From assembly GCA_003281255.1 (NCBI GenBank), contig QCCL01000016.1, forward strand, positions 1 through 34,178: DNA of 34,178 nucleotides, read 5' to 3'. A program made the position numbers and the translations under genes. The notes below the pieces were generated by a model. It had not been told where the DNA came from and made no database searches. It saw only the letters and a program-made list of their open reading frames with translations. The stretch comes from Prochlorococcus sp. AG-347-L02 (GTDB lineage: Bacteria > Cyanobacteriota > Cyanobacteriia > PCC-6307 > Cyanobiaceae). Positions 24,868-33,009 of this stretch are shown piece by piece; positions within the stretch are counted from its first letter, which is position 1; every line of letters begins with the position of its first letter.

Positions 24868-25491
24868 TCAGAAATCTGAATACGCATTAAAAAAATCTAA
24901 CTCCAATTCCATAGCTCTCCTATATAAATATTTGGCCTGATTAATGTCATATACTTCTTTATTAGTCTCAATAAGATTTTCAAGTGAAGCTGCAAGCTTT
25001 TCAAAGCTCTCATCAGAATAAGTAATTATCCATTCTTTATATTTAGTATCAAAATCCTTCTTATACAAACTTTTTCCTATCCAAGAATAAAGTCGCATAC
25101 ATGGAGTCATTGCAAACATTATTTCAACGGAGCTAAGTCTTTTGGAAGTATCATCAAGAAAATCTGTATAATTTTTAGTGGCTTTTTTTATATAGTTATT
25201 AGACAAATCAATATCCCATTCTTTTGCATACGTTTCATGAAGTATTAACTCCTCTGAAACGCCCATTAACAGTTCACTTAACTTCCTTATTGAGTACTTA
25301 TCTTTTGATTTGGAAACAGCAAGACCATAGGCCTTAGCAAAAGTCTCTAAAAAGAAATAATCTTGAGCTAAATATTCTTGAAATATATTTTTAGGAAGAC
25401 TTCCATTCTTTAAACCTTGAACAAATTTTGTATTTAAACTTAGTAAAGCAATCTCATAATTATCCTCCCAAAGTTTTTTTGTTATTTTCAT
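24868..25491 (-). CDS. tenA: TenA/THI-4 family thiaminase II-like protein
   Basis: TenA hydrolyses amino-HMP, a breakdown product of thiamine, to HMP that ThiD can use. The 207-residue all-helical protein shows FVQGLKNGSLPKNIFQEYLA and QDYFFLETFAKAYG at the N terminus. AMTPCMRLYSWIGK carries the cysteine that acts as nucleophile in cysteine-type TenA proteins, and the C-terminal ELDFFNAY has the conserved glutamate. The gene precedes thiD on the same strand. Its start is divergent from the photolyase gene, 86 bp away, so the two units share an upstream region. Confidence 0.93.
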   Translation of the reverse strand: MKITKKLWEDNYEIALLSLNTKFVQGLKNGSLPKNIFQEYLAQDYFFLETFAKAYGLAVSKSKDKYSIRKLSELLMGVSEELILHETYAKEWDIDLSNNYIKKATKNYTDFLDDTSKRLSSVEIMFAMTPCMRLYSWIGKSLYKKDFDTKYKEWIITYSDESFEKLAASLENLIETNKEVYDINQAKYLYRRAMELELDFFNAYSDF

Positions 25492-25577
25492 TTTTTTGAT
25501 TTTTAGTTATTCTAAAATTTTTTATATTTTTTACTTACAAACTTAATCTTATTTTTCTAGGATTAAAAGAAAAAATT

Positions 25578-27071
25578 ATGAAAGAAATAAATATCTTATG
25601 GTTTAAGAAAGATTTAAGAATTTTTGATAACGAAGCTCTTCGTGAGTCTATAAAAGATAATGATATTTTCCCTATTTATATTATTGAGTTAGATATTTGG
25701 AGCCAAAATACTCATTCAAATAGACAATGGCAATTTTGCAAAGAAAGTCTAATAGATTTAAGAAATGAACTCACCGAGATTGGACAACCATTAATTATTA
25801 GGACTGGGAATGTTATTAATATTTTTGATGAAATTAGTTTAAAATTTAAAATCAAGGGCATATACAGCCATCAAGAAACCGGAGATTGGCTTACTTATAA
25901 AAGAGATCAAAAAGTAAGAGAATGGGCTTTAAGGAAAAATATTATTTGGAAGGAATTTCTACAATTTTCAGTTTTTAGAGGAAAAATAAACAGGGACGAT
26001 TGGTCTAAGAAGTGGTCAATAAATACTGCCAGGGGATTAATTAATGGACCATTAAAAATTAATCCAATTGATTTTGATATTGGGGAAATACCAGACGAAA
26101 AAATATTTTCTTTTAACAAAGATGAATGTGAAGGAAGATTAATAGGAGGAAGAAAAAAAGGACTTGAAAGGATGGAATATTTTTTTAAAGAAAAATTAAA
26201 TTCATATTCAAAAAATATTTCAAGCCCAGAAAAATCTTTTGATAGCTGCTCAAGATTATCTCCTTATATTAGTTGGGGATGTCTTTCATTGAAAGAAATT
26301 TTTTATCAAGCAAATTTATATAAAAATAATAATTCTAGAATGTTGAAGAGTAGATTAACTTGGCATTGTCATTTTATTCAGAAACTTGAAAGCGAACCAG
26401 AATTAGAATTCCAAGATTATCATCCTTATTTTCAAAACATTAGAACTAGTAAAACTGAATTACTTGATTTATGGAGTCAAGGCAATACTGGTTTTCCTTT
26501 TATAGATGCTTGTATGCGTTCATTAAACTTTAATGGATGGATTAACTTTAGAATGCGCGCAATGCTCATGTCTTTTGCAAGTTATAATTTATGGTTACCT
26601 TGGCAAGATTCAGGATCAGAATTAGCAAAAAAATTTATAGATTATGAACCTGGGATACATTGGAATCAATGTCAAATGCAGTCTGGAACAACCTCTATAA
26701 ATACCAATAGAATTTACAATCCTATTAAGCAGGGAAAAGATCATGACCCTAAGGGTGAATTTATAAAAAAATGGGTACCAGAATTAAAAAACGTAACTGA
26801 TAATTTTATTCATGAGCCTTGGTTACTAAGCAAATTTAATAATGAAGAATACTCAAAATTAGAATACATTAAACCAATAGTTGATATTTCTAAAACATCT
26901 AGAGAAGCTAGGGAAAAAATTCAAGAAATTACACAAAAAAAAGGGTACTGGGATATATCAAAAAAAATCTATTTAAAGCATGGCTCTAGGAAAAAAATAG
27001 TAATCAATAAAAGACCTCAAAAAAGCAATAACAAAAAACAAATCCAATATGAATTAAATTTAGGGATATAA
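25578..27071 (+). CDS. DNA photolyase / cryptochrome-family flavoprotein
   Basis: The 497-residue protein has the N-terminal antenna domain (about 1-130, starting NILWFKKDLRIFDNEAL, a variant of the usual WFRxDLR) and the FAD-binding helical domain (about 200-440). The latter has SRLSPYISWGCLSLKEIF, RLTWHCHFIQKLE, the diagnostic NTGFPFIDACMRSLNFNGWI, the RMRAMLMSFASYNLW block and the GIHWNQCQMQSGTT block that closes over FAD. Photolyases split UV-made pyrimidine dimers using blue light, important for a surface-ocean phototroph. The family has CPD, 6-4 and cryptochrome branches; I cannot assign the branch by eye, so no symbol is given. It is divergent from tenA. The C-terminal tail is strongly basic. 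Confidence 0.9.
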   Translation: MKEINILWFKKDLRIFDNEALRESIKDNDIFPIYIIELDIWSQNTHSNRQWQFCKESLIDLRNELTEIGQPLIIRTGNVINIFDEISLKFKIKGIYSHQETGDWLTYKRDQKVREWALRKNIIWKEFLQFSVFRGKINRDDWSKKWSINTARGLINGPLKINPIDFDIGEIPDEKIFSFNKDECEGRLIGGRKKGLERMEYFFKEKLNSYSKNISSPEKSFDSCSRLSPYISWGCLSLKEIFYQANLYKNNNSRMLKSRLTWHCHFIQKLESEPELEFQDYHPYFQNIRTSKTELLDLWSQGNTGFPFIDACMRSLNFNGWINFRMRAMLMSFASYNLWLPWQDSGSELAKKFIDYEPGIHWNQCQMQSGTTSINTNRIYNPIKQGKDHDPKGEFIKKWVPELKNVTDNFIHEPWLLSKFNNEEYSKLEYIKPIVDISKTSREAREKIQEITQKKGYWDISKKIYLKHGSRKKIVINKRPQKSNNKKQIQYELNLGI

Positions 27072-27210
27072 AGTTAATTAATTATTTGATTATGCATATA
27101 GGATTAAATTCTTCAAAATTAAATAATCAGTTAATGAATTTGGTAAATCCATTTAAAAAATCCACATTCTAGTTATCTAAGCTTTAACGTAGATTTAATA
27201 AGATAAGATC

Positions 27211-27465
27211 ATGTCAAAACCTACGAAAGAGCTTAAGTCAACTCCTTTCACAGAAGTAATAGAACTAGAAAGGATCGTTACTTCAGATGAAGAAAAAAGA
27301 GTTGACCACATTTTTGTTCGAAGACAGAAAATTTGTACTCGTCATCCTGAGGGTTTTGCGACAGAAGAAGTTGCAAGATTTGATATTGTCTGGCCAGAAG
27401 AACCTAAAGAAGAACTAAATGATTCAATTAAATTCAATGAAGAGGTTGAAATCAGTATTAATTAG
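27211..27465 (+). CDS. Small conserved hypothetical protein (84 aa)
   Basis: The ATG at 27211 gives an 84-residue soluble protein beginning MSKPTKELKSTPFTEVIELE, with RVDHIFVRRQKICTRHPEGF and the ARFDIVWPEEPKEEL segment. The pattern suggests a small beta-rich domain, with one cysteine next to a histidine. Another small gene starts 2 bp after its stop, so they form a pair. No family is recognised. The 139 bp before it (27072-27210) hold only a 26-codon frame that I do not trust. Confidence 0.65.
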   Translation: MSKPTKELKSTPFTEVIELERIVTSDEEKRVDHIFVRRQKICTRHPEGFATEEVARFDIVWPEEPKEELNDSIKFNEEVEISIN

Positions 27466-27467
27466 CA

Positions 27468-27641
27468 ATGTCAGATAGATTCGAGTGGGATGATACCAAT
27501 AGTTCAGGTATATGGTGGAGTACTAATGTAAGTATTAGAGACGAGTGCATTTTGCTTAAAGAGGATACTAAATGTGAAGATTCTGACATAGTGGAACTTC
27601 TTAGGAGTATTGCACAAAATATTGAAGATAATGGCCTTTAA
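27468..27641 (+). CDS. Small acidic hypothetical protein (57 aa)
   Basis: The ATG at 27468 lies 2 bp after the previous stop, indicating translational coupling. The product reads MSDRFEWDDTNSSGIWWSTN, then VSIRDECILLKEDTKCEDSD and a helical end (IVELLRSIAQNIEDNGL). Two cysteines and two adjacent tryptophans stand out. It is convergent with the iminopeptidase gene, 23 bp away. Function is unknown. Confidence 0.55.
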   Translation: MSDRFEWDDTNSSGIWWSTNVSIRDECILLKEDTKCEDSDIVELLRSIAQNIEDNGL

Positions 27642-27664
27642 TTTTTAAATGCATATTGCTTCTA

Positions 27665-28615
27665 TTAGAGATTTTCAATTCCTTTTACAGCTTTAATTAA
27701 TTCAATACTAATACCTTTCTCACTCATAGAATGACCAGCATCATTAACAATAATTAATTCAGAATTCTTTAATTTCTTATTTAGATCCCAAGCACTCCTA
27801 ACAGGACATACGACGTCATACCGCCCTTGAATTATTTTTGTTGGAATCGATTCTATTATTTTTATATTTTTCAAAATAAAATCATCTTCTAAGAAAATAT
27901 TATTAACAAAATAATGACATTCGATTCTTGCAAAGGCATCTGAAAAAGAATTAACCTGGGATTTATCAAAATCGAATTTTTTATTTATTAAATGACTAGT
28001 TGAGAGTTCCCATTTTGTCCAAGCTGCTGCTGCTTTTGATCTAAGATTCGCATCTGAAGATGTTAGATATTTATAAAAAGAACATATCAAATCATTTCTT
28101 TCTTCTTTTGGTATTACAGAAATATATTCTTCAAATTCATCAGGAAATATCTCACTTGCACCATATTGATAGAACCATAATAATTCAAACTTTCTACATA
28201 AAAATATTCCTCGCAAAGTTAAGCTCATAACTCTTGAGGGATTTTTTATTGCATATACAAGTGAAAGTGTTGAGCCCCAAGATCCGCCAAACAAATGCCA
28301 AGTATCTATTTTTAAAAGAATCCTTAATTTCTCAATATCATCAACTAAATAATTAGTAGTATTTTCTCTTAATTCGGAGAAAGGTGTTGAAGAACCGCAA
28401 CCTCTTTGGTCAAATTGAATAATATCAAATTTATCTGGGTCAAAGTATCTTCTATATCTTGGTTGACTTCCTCCTCCTGGGCCTCCATGAATAACAAGTA
28501 TTTTTTTGCCATTTGGATTACCAGATCTTTCCCAATAAATAGTATGAATATCACTTACTTGTAAAAAACCCTTTTCACGTACTTCAATTTTGGGAAACAA
28601 GACTTGATCTTTCAT
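27665..28615 (-). CDS. pip: Proline iminopeptidase (alpha/beta hydrolase, family S33)
   Basis: The enzyme removes N-terminal proline from peptides in the cytosol. The 316-residue protein has the oxyanion motif HGGPGGGSQPRYRRYF at about 43-58, the DQRGCGSSTP block, the nucleophile motif GGSWGSTLSL near 109-118 (S111), the acid in QGRYDVVCP and the histidine in DAGHSMSE. These are the full catalytic triad in the right order, and length is typical. The start is the ATG at 28615. The strong terminator at 28685-28719 lies just upstream and separates it from the gene-poor region. Confidence 0.93.
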   Translation of the reverse strand: MKDQVLFPKIEVREKGFLQVSDIHTIYWERSGNPNGKKILVIHGGPGGGSQPRYRRYFDPDKFDIIQFDQRGCGSSTPFSELRENTTNYLVDDIEKLRILLKIDTWHLFGGSWGSTLSLVYAIKNPSRVMSLTLRGIFLCRKFELLWFYQYGASEIFPDEFEEYISVIPKEERNDLICSFYKYLTSSDANLRSKAAAAWTKWELSTSHLINKKFDFDKSQVNSFSDAFARIECHYFVNNIFLEDDFILKNIKIIESIPTKIIQGRYDVVCPVRSAWDLNKKLKNSELIIVNDAGHSMSEKGISIELIKAVKGIENL

Positions 28616-28684
28616 TTTGAAATATTTTTAATCACTTTATTAATCCATATTATCCAAAAAGAAGTTTAGTTTAGAAGTATTTTG

Positions 28685-28719
28685 TAAAAAAAAAGGACTG
28701 TATAATCAGTCCTTTTTGA
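28685..28719 (-). terminator. Strong intrinsic terminator, possibly bidirectional
   Basis: GGACTG, loop TATAAT, CAGTCC is flanked by nine As on the left and five Ts on the right. Read on the minus strand it is a 6-bp GC-containing stem followed by nine Ts; read on the plus strand it is followed by five Ts. As pip starts downstream on the minus strand and no annotated gene ends here, it implies an unannotated minus-strand transcript from the 28720-29300 region. Confidence 0.75.
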
Positions 28720-29010
28720 TATTTGATTTCCTTCTTACAGGATATAAAATTACATATTTTAAAGTCTATTTACTCATAAACTTAGAATACGTGAATTCGG
28801 GGATTTCTCTCGATAATTTCAGTCCCTATTGTCGCTAGTAATTATAAAGCGAAGTCTTATCAGACTAATTGATTGAACTTTAATTTTCGAATAATCCCAT
28901 TCTCAGGAATACGCTTCCTATATTTTGGAATTTGCTAAATTTCAGGCGGACTATCAATCATTTAGATTGCCTCCGAACTCAACATTTATAAATTACTCCT
29001 TTTTATATTT
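28720..29010 (-). ncRNA. Candidate structured RNA in a gene-poor region
   Basis: This stretch has no coding frame of note but several local helices: AGTCT-TATC-AGACT (28854-28867), TCGCT with AGCGA (28831-28835 and 28848-28852), and CGATAAT with ATTGTCG (28811-28817 and 28828-28834). GGGGA near 28800 could also pair with TCCC in a loop. On the minus strand the region ends in the strong terminator at 28685-28719. On this strand there is also a ribosome-binding-like GGAGG before an 8-codon frame near 28958. I could not match tmRNA, 6S, RNase P or SRP RNA signatures. It may be a new RNA, or only degraded sequence. Confidence 0.25.
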
Positions 29011-29197
29011 TCAGTAAATCCGTAAATATGCTGATTTACTTTTTTCTTAATTTGTAGGATGATTTTAATGATCCTTTGTTTTTTATAGATAAATATAGAA
29101 ATTAAAGTCTATAATCCTTAGTTATTCAAATTCATAGAGATAAATAGATTCAATTATTATTACTATCACTATCAGAAAGTTTTTAATCTTTCAATTT

Positions 29198-29305
29198 CTA
29201 CTCAAAAAATTTTACACACTCATCAATAGGAGGATTCTTATCCCTGCACTTACGCCACTCTATTATCCAATCTGCCAAGGCAAAAGTTATTTTTGTAGTA
29301 AGCAT
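29198..29305 (-). CDS. Small hypothetical protein (35 aa)
   Basis: The ATG at 29305 opens a frame for MLTTKITFALADWIIEWRKC, then RDKNPPIDECVKFFE and TAG. The amphipathic helix, the NPP turn and the two cysteines separated by nine residues look protein-like and not random for so AT-rich a region. A GGTAA lies upstream as a weak ribosome binding site. If real, it may be the message ended by the terminator at 28685-28719. Function is unknown. Confidence 0.4.
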   Translation of the reverse strand: MLTTKITFALADWIIEWRKCRDKNPPIDECVKFFE

Positions 29306-29520
29306 ATTTACCAAAAAGGGTAATTAAAATCACGGCCACTAGGTTGTTCATAAAATTCCCCTTTTTATACCTTTATAATGTTTTTCGATAATTTTTTTAG
29401 AAGAAGCTATTTCGGGAATTAAATCTCCTAAATATATGGGCTCAATCGTAATTGTTATGATGATTTTAATTATTCATTATTTTATATAATAATTTAATAA
29501 ATAGGTTATTAATATTTATC

Positions 29521-29616
29521 ATGGATTTCATCAAAAAGAACAAGATCCTAACACTAATGGCGGTTATTACAGTTTTATCATTTGCATTAGAAAAAGTAGG
29601 CATAATTCACCCTTAA
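29521..29616 (+). CDS. Small membrane peptide (31 aa)
   Basis: The ATG at 29521 gives MDFIKKNKILTLMAVITVLS followed by FALEKVGIIHP and TAA. A short basic start precedes one hydrophobic helix, so it is a likely single-pass peptide with its N terminus inside. No ribosome binding site is obvious. It belongs to the set of tiny one-helix proteins in this window. Function is unknown. Confidence 0.45.
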   Translation: MDFIKKNKILTLMAVITVLSFALEKVGIIHP

Positions 29617-29645
29617 ATTAATTAAGTTTTTTTGATAGATACTTC

Positions 29646-29735
29646 CTAATGAAATAAGTAAACAGATACTATTACTGCAAAAATAAGCAATGGAGATAAT
29701 AATGTAAAAATTAAAGTTGAAAGATTAATCAGCAT
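29646..29735 (-). CDS. Small membrane peptide (29 aa)
   Basis: The ATG at 29735 opens a frame for MLINLSTLIFTLLSPLLIFA followed by VIVSVYLFH and TAG. Almost the entire peptide is one hydrophobic helix with a proline kink, in size like small photosystem or cytochrome b6f subunits. It does not match PetN, PetL, PsbI, Psb30 or PsaI as I know them. It is convergent with the peptide at 29521-29616. Chance cannot be excluded at this length. Confidence 0.35.
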   Translation of the reverse strand: MLINLSTLIFTLLSPLLIFAVIVSVYLFH

Positions 29736-29823
29736 AAATTTTAAATCAATACACAAATTTAATAAACATCACTTTTAAGTATTTGCAATAAGTAAAATTT
29801 AAATTATTACGATATAAAAAAAT

Positions 29824-30021
29824 TTGAATAAAGAAAGATATAAAGAAGAATATGAAGAGGGCTCAGACTTACTATGGCCTAGTGATAAAGAAGATAAAAT
29901 AACTCGACAATTTTACAAAGATTTATCTAATCTTTCACAAAACATAAACTATAATAAAAAGAAAAAGCTAAAACTTATTGAACAAGTAGTTAGAATAATA
30001 AAAGGTAAAGGCTGGGACTAA
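29824..30021 (+). CDS. Small charged hypothetical protein (65 aa)
   Basis: The frame starts at a TTG at 29824 (no in-frame ATG follows) and yields MNKERYKEEYEEGSDLLWPS, then DKITRQFYKDLSNLSQNINY and a basic end KKKKLKLIEQVVRIIKGKGW. It is helical, highly charged and soluble. The CPBP membrane-protease gene begins 17 bp downstream, so the two are probably one message, but no functional link is known. Confidence 0.55.
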   Translation: MNKERYKEEYEEGSDLLWPSDKEDKITRQFYKDLSNLSQNINYNKKKKLKLIEQVVRIIKGKGWD

Positions 30022-30038
30022 TTAATATTCAACCTAAA

Positions 30039-30899
30039 ATGAAAAATTTAATGATACTAATTAGAAGTTTTTTTCTTTTAAGACCAAGATTTTTATCTAC
30101 TATATTTTTTATTCCAATTCTTTATGGCATTGGCTGGGCTTTATCTCAGCCACTTTTATTAATTAATTTTGAAGAAGAAAATTTATCCTTAATTGGTACT
30201 ATTATTACTTTCTTACTTTTTATCTTTTTACTCCCATATTGGTTTTATATCAAAAGAAACAAATCAAATGCTTGGGTACTTCTTGGGATAACTAAAGACA
30301 AATTTTTAAAAAACTTTGTCAATTTTTCTAAGGGTATCTTATTTTCTTTAGTTTTAATAATTCTAATTCTGGTACCCCTATTACAAAAAAATTATATTTC
30401 TTGGACAGGTGAATTCTCGCCAATAATATTATTAAATTCTATTGTACTGGGATTAGGTGTTGGATTCTCAGAGGAAATAATTTTTAGAGGCTGGTTACTA
30501 GAAGAATTAAAATTTGAATATGGCACAAAAATATCAATAGCTTTACAAGCTATAGTTTTTAGCTTTGTTCATAATTTATCAAATGTGATCTTTTGGAACT
30601 TAATAGGATTACGTTTAGGATTTATTTTACTTGGGATATTTCTATCATTAGTAAAAATCAGAGATAAAGGTTCTCTATGGAATTCCATAGGAATTCATGG
30701 AGGACTTGTGGGTATTTGGTTTTTTGTAAATAACGGATTAATAGAATTCAAAGAAAATACCCCTTCTTTTTTAGCAGGGCCTTTTACACAAAATATTCCA
30801 AACCCAATCGGAAGCTTTAGTGCAATTTTAATATTACTTTTGTTATGTATTTTTTATGTATTAAAATCAAAAAAACATTTCCCTAAACGTTTTAATTAG
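30039..30899 (+). CDS. CPBP-family intramembrane metalloprotease (CAAX/Abi type)
   Basis: The 286-residue polytopic membrane protein has hydrophobic segments at about 22-40, 50-72, 97-115, 127-145, 165-185, 190-207, 220-233 and 262-278. The catalytic motifs of the family are intact: E145-E146 and R150 in GFSEEIIFRGWLLEE, H178 in SFVHNLSN and H220 in GIHGGLVG, which together bind a metal in the membrane. Relatives cut prenylated CAAX proteins in eukaryotes, and in bacteria they take part in bacteriocin immunity, thylakoid-type processing or unknown tasks. The target here is unknown. It follows a 65-residue charged protein gene by 17 bp. Confidence 0.88.
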   Translation: MKNLMILIRSFFLLRPRFLSTIFFIPILYGIGWALSQPLLLINFEEENLSLIGTIITFLLFIFLLPYWFYIKRNKSNAWVLLGITKDKFLKNFVNFSKGILFSLVLIILILVPLLQKNYISWTGEFSPIILLNSIVLGLGVGFSEEIIFRGWLLEELKFEYGTKISIALQAIVFSFVHNLSNVIFWNLIGLRLGFILLGIFLSLVKIRDKGSLWNSIGIHGGLVGIWFFVNNGLIEFKENTPSFLAGPFTQNIPNPIGSFSAILILLLLCIFYVLKSKKHFPKRFN

Positions 30900-30961
30900 A
30901 TATAAATACCGATTGATTTTTGATAAGTAATTGTCAGAGTAAAATAAAGCTTAATACTTAT

Positions 30962-31126
30962 ATGAACTTTGAGGCAGGAATAAGATTTATTGTCTTTTTA
31001 GTAATTTTTGGAGTTACAAACTATCTAATGATGTTGAGAAGATATGAAAAAGACATCAAAAAAAAGAAAATAATACAATATAAAAAAATTTCCAGGTTAT
31101 ATCCTAAAGGTTCATTTATTTTCTGA
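30962..31126 (+). CDS. Small membrane protein with basic tail (54 aa)
   Basis: The ATG at 30962 is chosen; a TTG 42 bp upstream is in frame but would add an unlikely polar stretch. The product starts MNFEAGIRFIVFLVIFGVTN, one membrane helix at about 6-24, followed by a strongly basic cytosolic tail (RRYEKDIKKKKIIQYKK). It is a single-pass peptide of unknown function on the same strand as the CPBP protease, 62 bp downstream of it. Confidence 0.5.
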   Translation: MNFEAGIRFIVFLVIFGVTNYLMMLRRYEKDIKKKKIIQYKKISRLYPKGSFIF

Positions 31127-31155
31127 AATTAAAAAAAATTTATTTTTGAATTTCC

Positions 31156-31404
31156 TCACCATTTTTTACTAGTTTTTTGCCAACCTTCATTTAACAATTT
31201 TTGCCATAATAATCTTGCTTCTTCAAGAATAATTTTTTTTCTAGTTTTCATTAATGGAGGACTTTCCCCATGAATTCCCATAATGATCCCTTCTTCAATA
31301 AACATATAAGCAATAGATTTATCAGAATGCTCTTTATCTTTATAAAAACGTATAACCCCTACAAAATTGGAGTCAATTAACCAAAAATCATTATTTGAAT
31401 TCAA
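31156..31404 (-). CDS. DUF1651 family protein (82 aa)
   Basis: The product shows FWLIDSNFVGVIRFYKDKEH near the start, MFIEEGIIMGIHGESPPLM in the middle and a C-terminal LEEARLLWQKLLNEGWQKTS. The xWLIDxxxxxVxRF start and the EARxLWxxLLxxGW end are the pattern of DUF1651, a family known from marine picocyanobacteria, of unknown function and often present in several copies per genome. The start is a TTG at 31404. It follows arfB on the same strand after 68 bp. Confidence 0.8.
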   Translation of the reverse strand: MNSNNDFWLIDSNFVGVIRFYKDKEHSDKSIAYMFIEEGIIMGIHGESPPLMKTRKKIILEEARLLWQKLLNEGWQKTSKKW

Positions 31405-31472
31405 TAAACCAAAATTAAATTAAATTAATCATATACTTTCATTAGCATTTGCGAGGTGAATATCTATTTTTC

Positions 31473-31901
31473 TCATACTTGATATATTTTTTCTTTTTGC
31501 CTACTTTTTTTCAATTCGCCATGTTTTCTCTTAAACTCAACTCTTTTCTTTTGCGATGCTTTAGTAGGTTTTGTAAATTTTCTAATTTTAAATGGTTTAT
31601 TTAAGCCATCTTTTATGATTGAACTAAATTTCATTAAGGCTAGCTGCCTATTTAGTAATTGATTTCTATGTTCTTGAACCGCTAAACATAAACAATTGTT
31701 CACTAATTTATTTTTCAAATTAATCTTGAGAATTGCTTTCTGATAATCATTTATTACTTTTGAATCTTCTAAATTAAAAATAATCTCTACTCTACTTTCA
31801 ATTTTATTTACACTCTGCCCTCCAGGACCTGAAGATCTGGAAAATCGCCATTTAATTTCTTTGGATGGTATTACTAATGTTTTAGTAATTTGCAAATCCA
31901 T
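31473..31901 (-). CDS. arfB: Codon-independent peptide release / ribosome rescue factor
   Basis: The 142-residue protein is a short class I release-factor domain without codon-recognition domains. The catalytic GGQ is at 27-29 in SSGPGGQSVNKIESRVEI, and the C-terminal tail is rich in lysine and arginine (KKRVEFKRKHGELKKSRQK), as in ArfB/YaeJ. That tail enters the empty mRNA channel of a stalled ribosome so that the GGQ loop can hydrolyse the peptidyl-tRNA. Length agrees with the family. It provides a rescue route beside tmRNA. Confidence 0.93.
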   Translation of the reverse strand: MDLQITKTLVIPSKEIKWRFSRSSGPGGQSVNKIESRVEIIFNLEDSKVINDYQKAILKINLKNKLVNNCLCLAVQEHRNQLLNRQLALMKFSSIIKDGLNKPFKIRKFTKPTKASQKKRVEFKRKHGELKKSRQKEKIYQV

Positions 31902-32105
31902 TTTTAGTTCTTCTTAATTTAGATTTCTAGAAAGATTTCTCTAATACTTTAATACATATCTTGAAATTTGATCGGTAAATACTGTGCGGTTATGTTATGT
32001 AAACCGAAATTCGGTGTATTTGCCGTATCAATATCTTCGGTATTTATCCTTTCATATTTCAAAGAATTATCAGATATTGAATTTGTACTAATTCAAAGGT
32101 CACTA

Positions 32106-32342
32106 ATGTATTCAATGTTTGATCTTCTTTTTGAAACACCTTCATATCGCCCAGTGTATGTTATTTCCGATAGTGAAATGAGGGAGTTTAAGAAAAACCA
32201 ATATCAAGAAGAGCTTGATGAAATTACGACACAAAAAGTAAGACTTGAAGATGCTTTTAAAGCTCAACTAAAACATCTTGAAGAGAGAGAAAAAGAAGTA
32301 AAGAAAGAACTTAAAGTACTCTCAGCCTCAAAAAGTAAATAA
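32106..32342 (+). CDS. Hypothetical protein with C-terminal coiled coil (78 aa)
   Basis: The ATG at 32106 has AAAGG seven bases upstream and gives MYSMFDLLFETPSYRPVYVI, a short globular-looking start, then a long charged helix (from about 30 to 70, with QEELDEITTQKVRLEDAFKA) that should form a coiled coil, and a lysine end. The frame is open further upstream to a TTG at 31968, but the added part has no ribosome binding site. A clear terminator follows the stop. Function is unknown. Confidence 0.65.
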   Translation: MYSMFDLLFETPSYRPVYVISDSEMREFKKNQYQEELDEITTQKVRLEDAFKAQLKHLEEREKEVKKELKVLSASKSK

Positions 32343-32365
32343 ATTATTTTTAGAGAAATTACTTT

Positions 32366-32395
32366 TTTCAAAGACGGTTTTAACCGTCTTTTTTA
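32366..32395 (+). terminator. Intrinsic terminator after the 32106-32342 gene
   Basis: AAGACGGTT and AACCGTCTT (32371-32379 and 32382-32390) form a long stem with a 2-base loop, followed by TTTT. The perfect inverted repeat just downstream of the stop makes the assignment secure. Confidence 0.85.
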
Positions 32396-32460
32396 ATTCT
32401 TTTAGTTTTAAGATATTCATTAAATCCACAGATTTTAAAAAAATTTTCCATAATTAAAAA

Positions 32461-32565
32461 ATGAACAGTAATAATGAAAAAATAAGAATGTTTTTACCCT
32501 TTAGTTGGGTAATCTGTGCAGCAATTTCTTTTGCTTATATAAATTCACATTTAATAAATACCTAA
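32461..32565 (+). CDS. Small membrane peptide (34 aa)
   Basis: The ATG at 32461 gives MNSNNEKIRMFLPFSWVICA followed by AISFAYINSHLINT and TAA. A polar start precedes one hydrophobic helix (about 10-26). The next gene starts 5 bp after its stop, so they are likely translated from one message. Function is unknown. Confidence 0.45.
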   Translation: MNSNNEKIRMFLPFSWVICAAISFAYINSHLINT

Positions 32566-32570
32566 CATTA

Positions 32571-32912
32571 ATGTCTTATATCTCAAGAGACGAAATACTT
32601 GCATCTTCAAAGGGGTGGATAGCTTCTTTTTTAAATTTTCTTCCTGGTTTAGGATCGGGTTACTTATATCAAAGAAGATGGAAACCCTATTTTTTTACTA
32701 TCACGGCTAGTGCTACATGGTTCGCTTTAGGTATTTTTTTACAAGGAGATAAAGAACCTTCTCAAAATGAACAAATAATTGGAATTTCTGGTCTTTTTTT
32801 CATATCAATAGTTACAATTGTAGAAGCCAACTTGGCTTTCAAAAAAGCAAGTAATAAAACAAAGTCTGAAAAAGAGAAAATGTCCACTGACAAAAAAGGA
32901 TGGTTTAAATAA
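32571..32912 (+). CDS. Membrane protein with two helices (113 aa)
   Basis: I use the ATG at 32571, 5 bp after the upstream peptide stop, and not an earlier non-ATG start that would overlap that peptide. The product begins MSYISRDEILASSKGWIASF and has NFLPGLGSGYLYQRRWKPYF, a pattern seen in small TM2-like or DUF-type membrane proteins where a glycine-rich turn joins helices. Membrane segments lie at about 45-60 and 74-90. The end is charged (KTKSEKEKMSTDKKGWFK). No firm family is assigned. Confidence 0.7.
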   Translation: MSYISRDEILASSKGWIASFLNFLPGLGSGYLYQRRWKPYFFTITASATWFALGIFLQGDKEPSQNEQIIGISGLFFISIVTIVEANLAFKKASNKTKSEKEKMSTDKKGWFK

Positions 32913-33009
32913 TTCAAAAAATTAGATCAAAAATATTTAATTAGTTTTCAGTTTTTTTAATTTAAGTAAAAATTACTATACATAATTTTTAAGATAATTA
33001 AAAAATTTT

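Noticed and set aside
27092..27172. 26-codon frame between the photolyase gene and the next small gene
   Set aside because: Asparagine/lysine-rich composition is as expected from random AT-rich DNA; no ribosome binding site and no coupling to neighbours.
28810..28852. A TTTCAGTCCCTATTG stretch that resembles the end of a cyanobacterial CRISPR repeat
   Set aside because: It occurs once. No second copy at 60-80 bp spacing and no cas genes are in the window.
29443..29496. 17-codon hydrophobic frame with ATGGGCTCAATC start
   Set aside because: Too short, and hydrophobic codons such as ATT and TTA are expected by chance in this AT-rich spacer.
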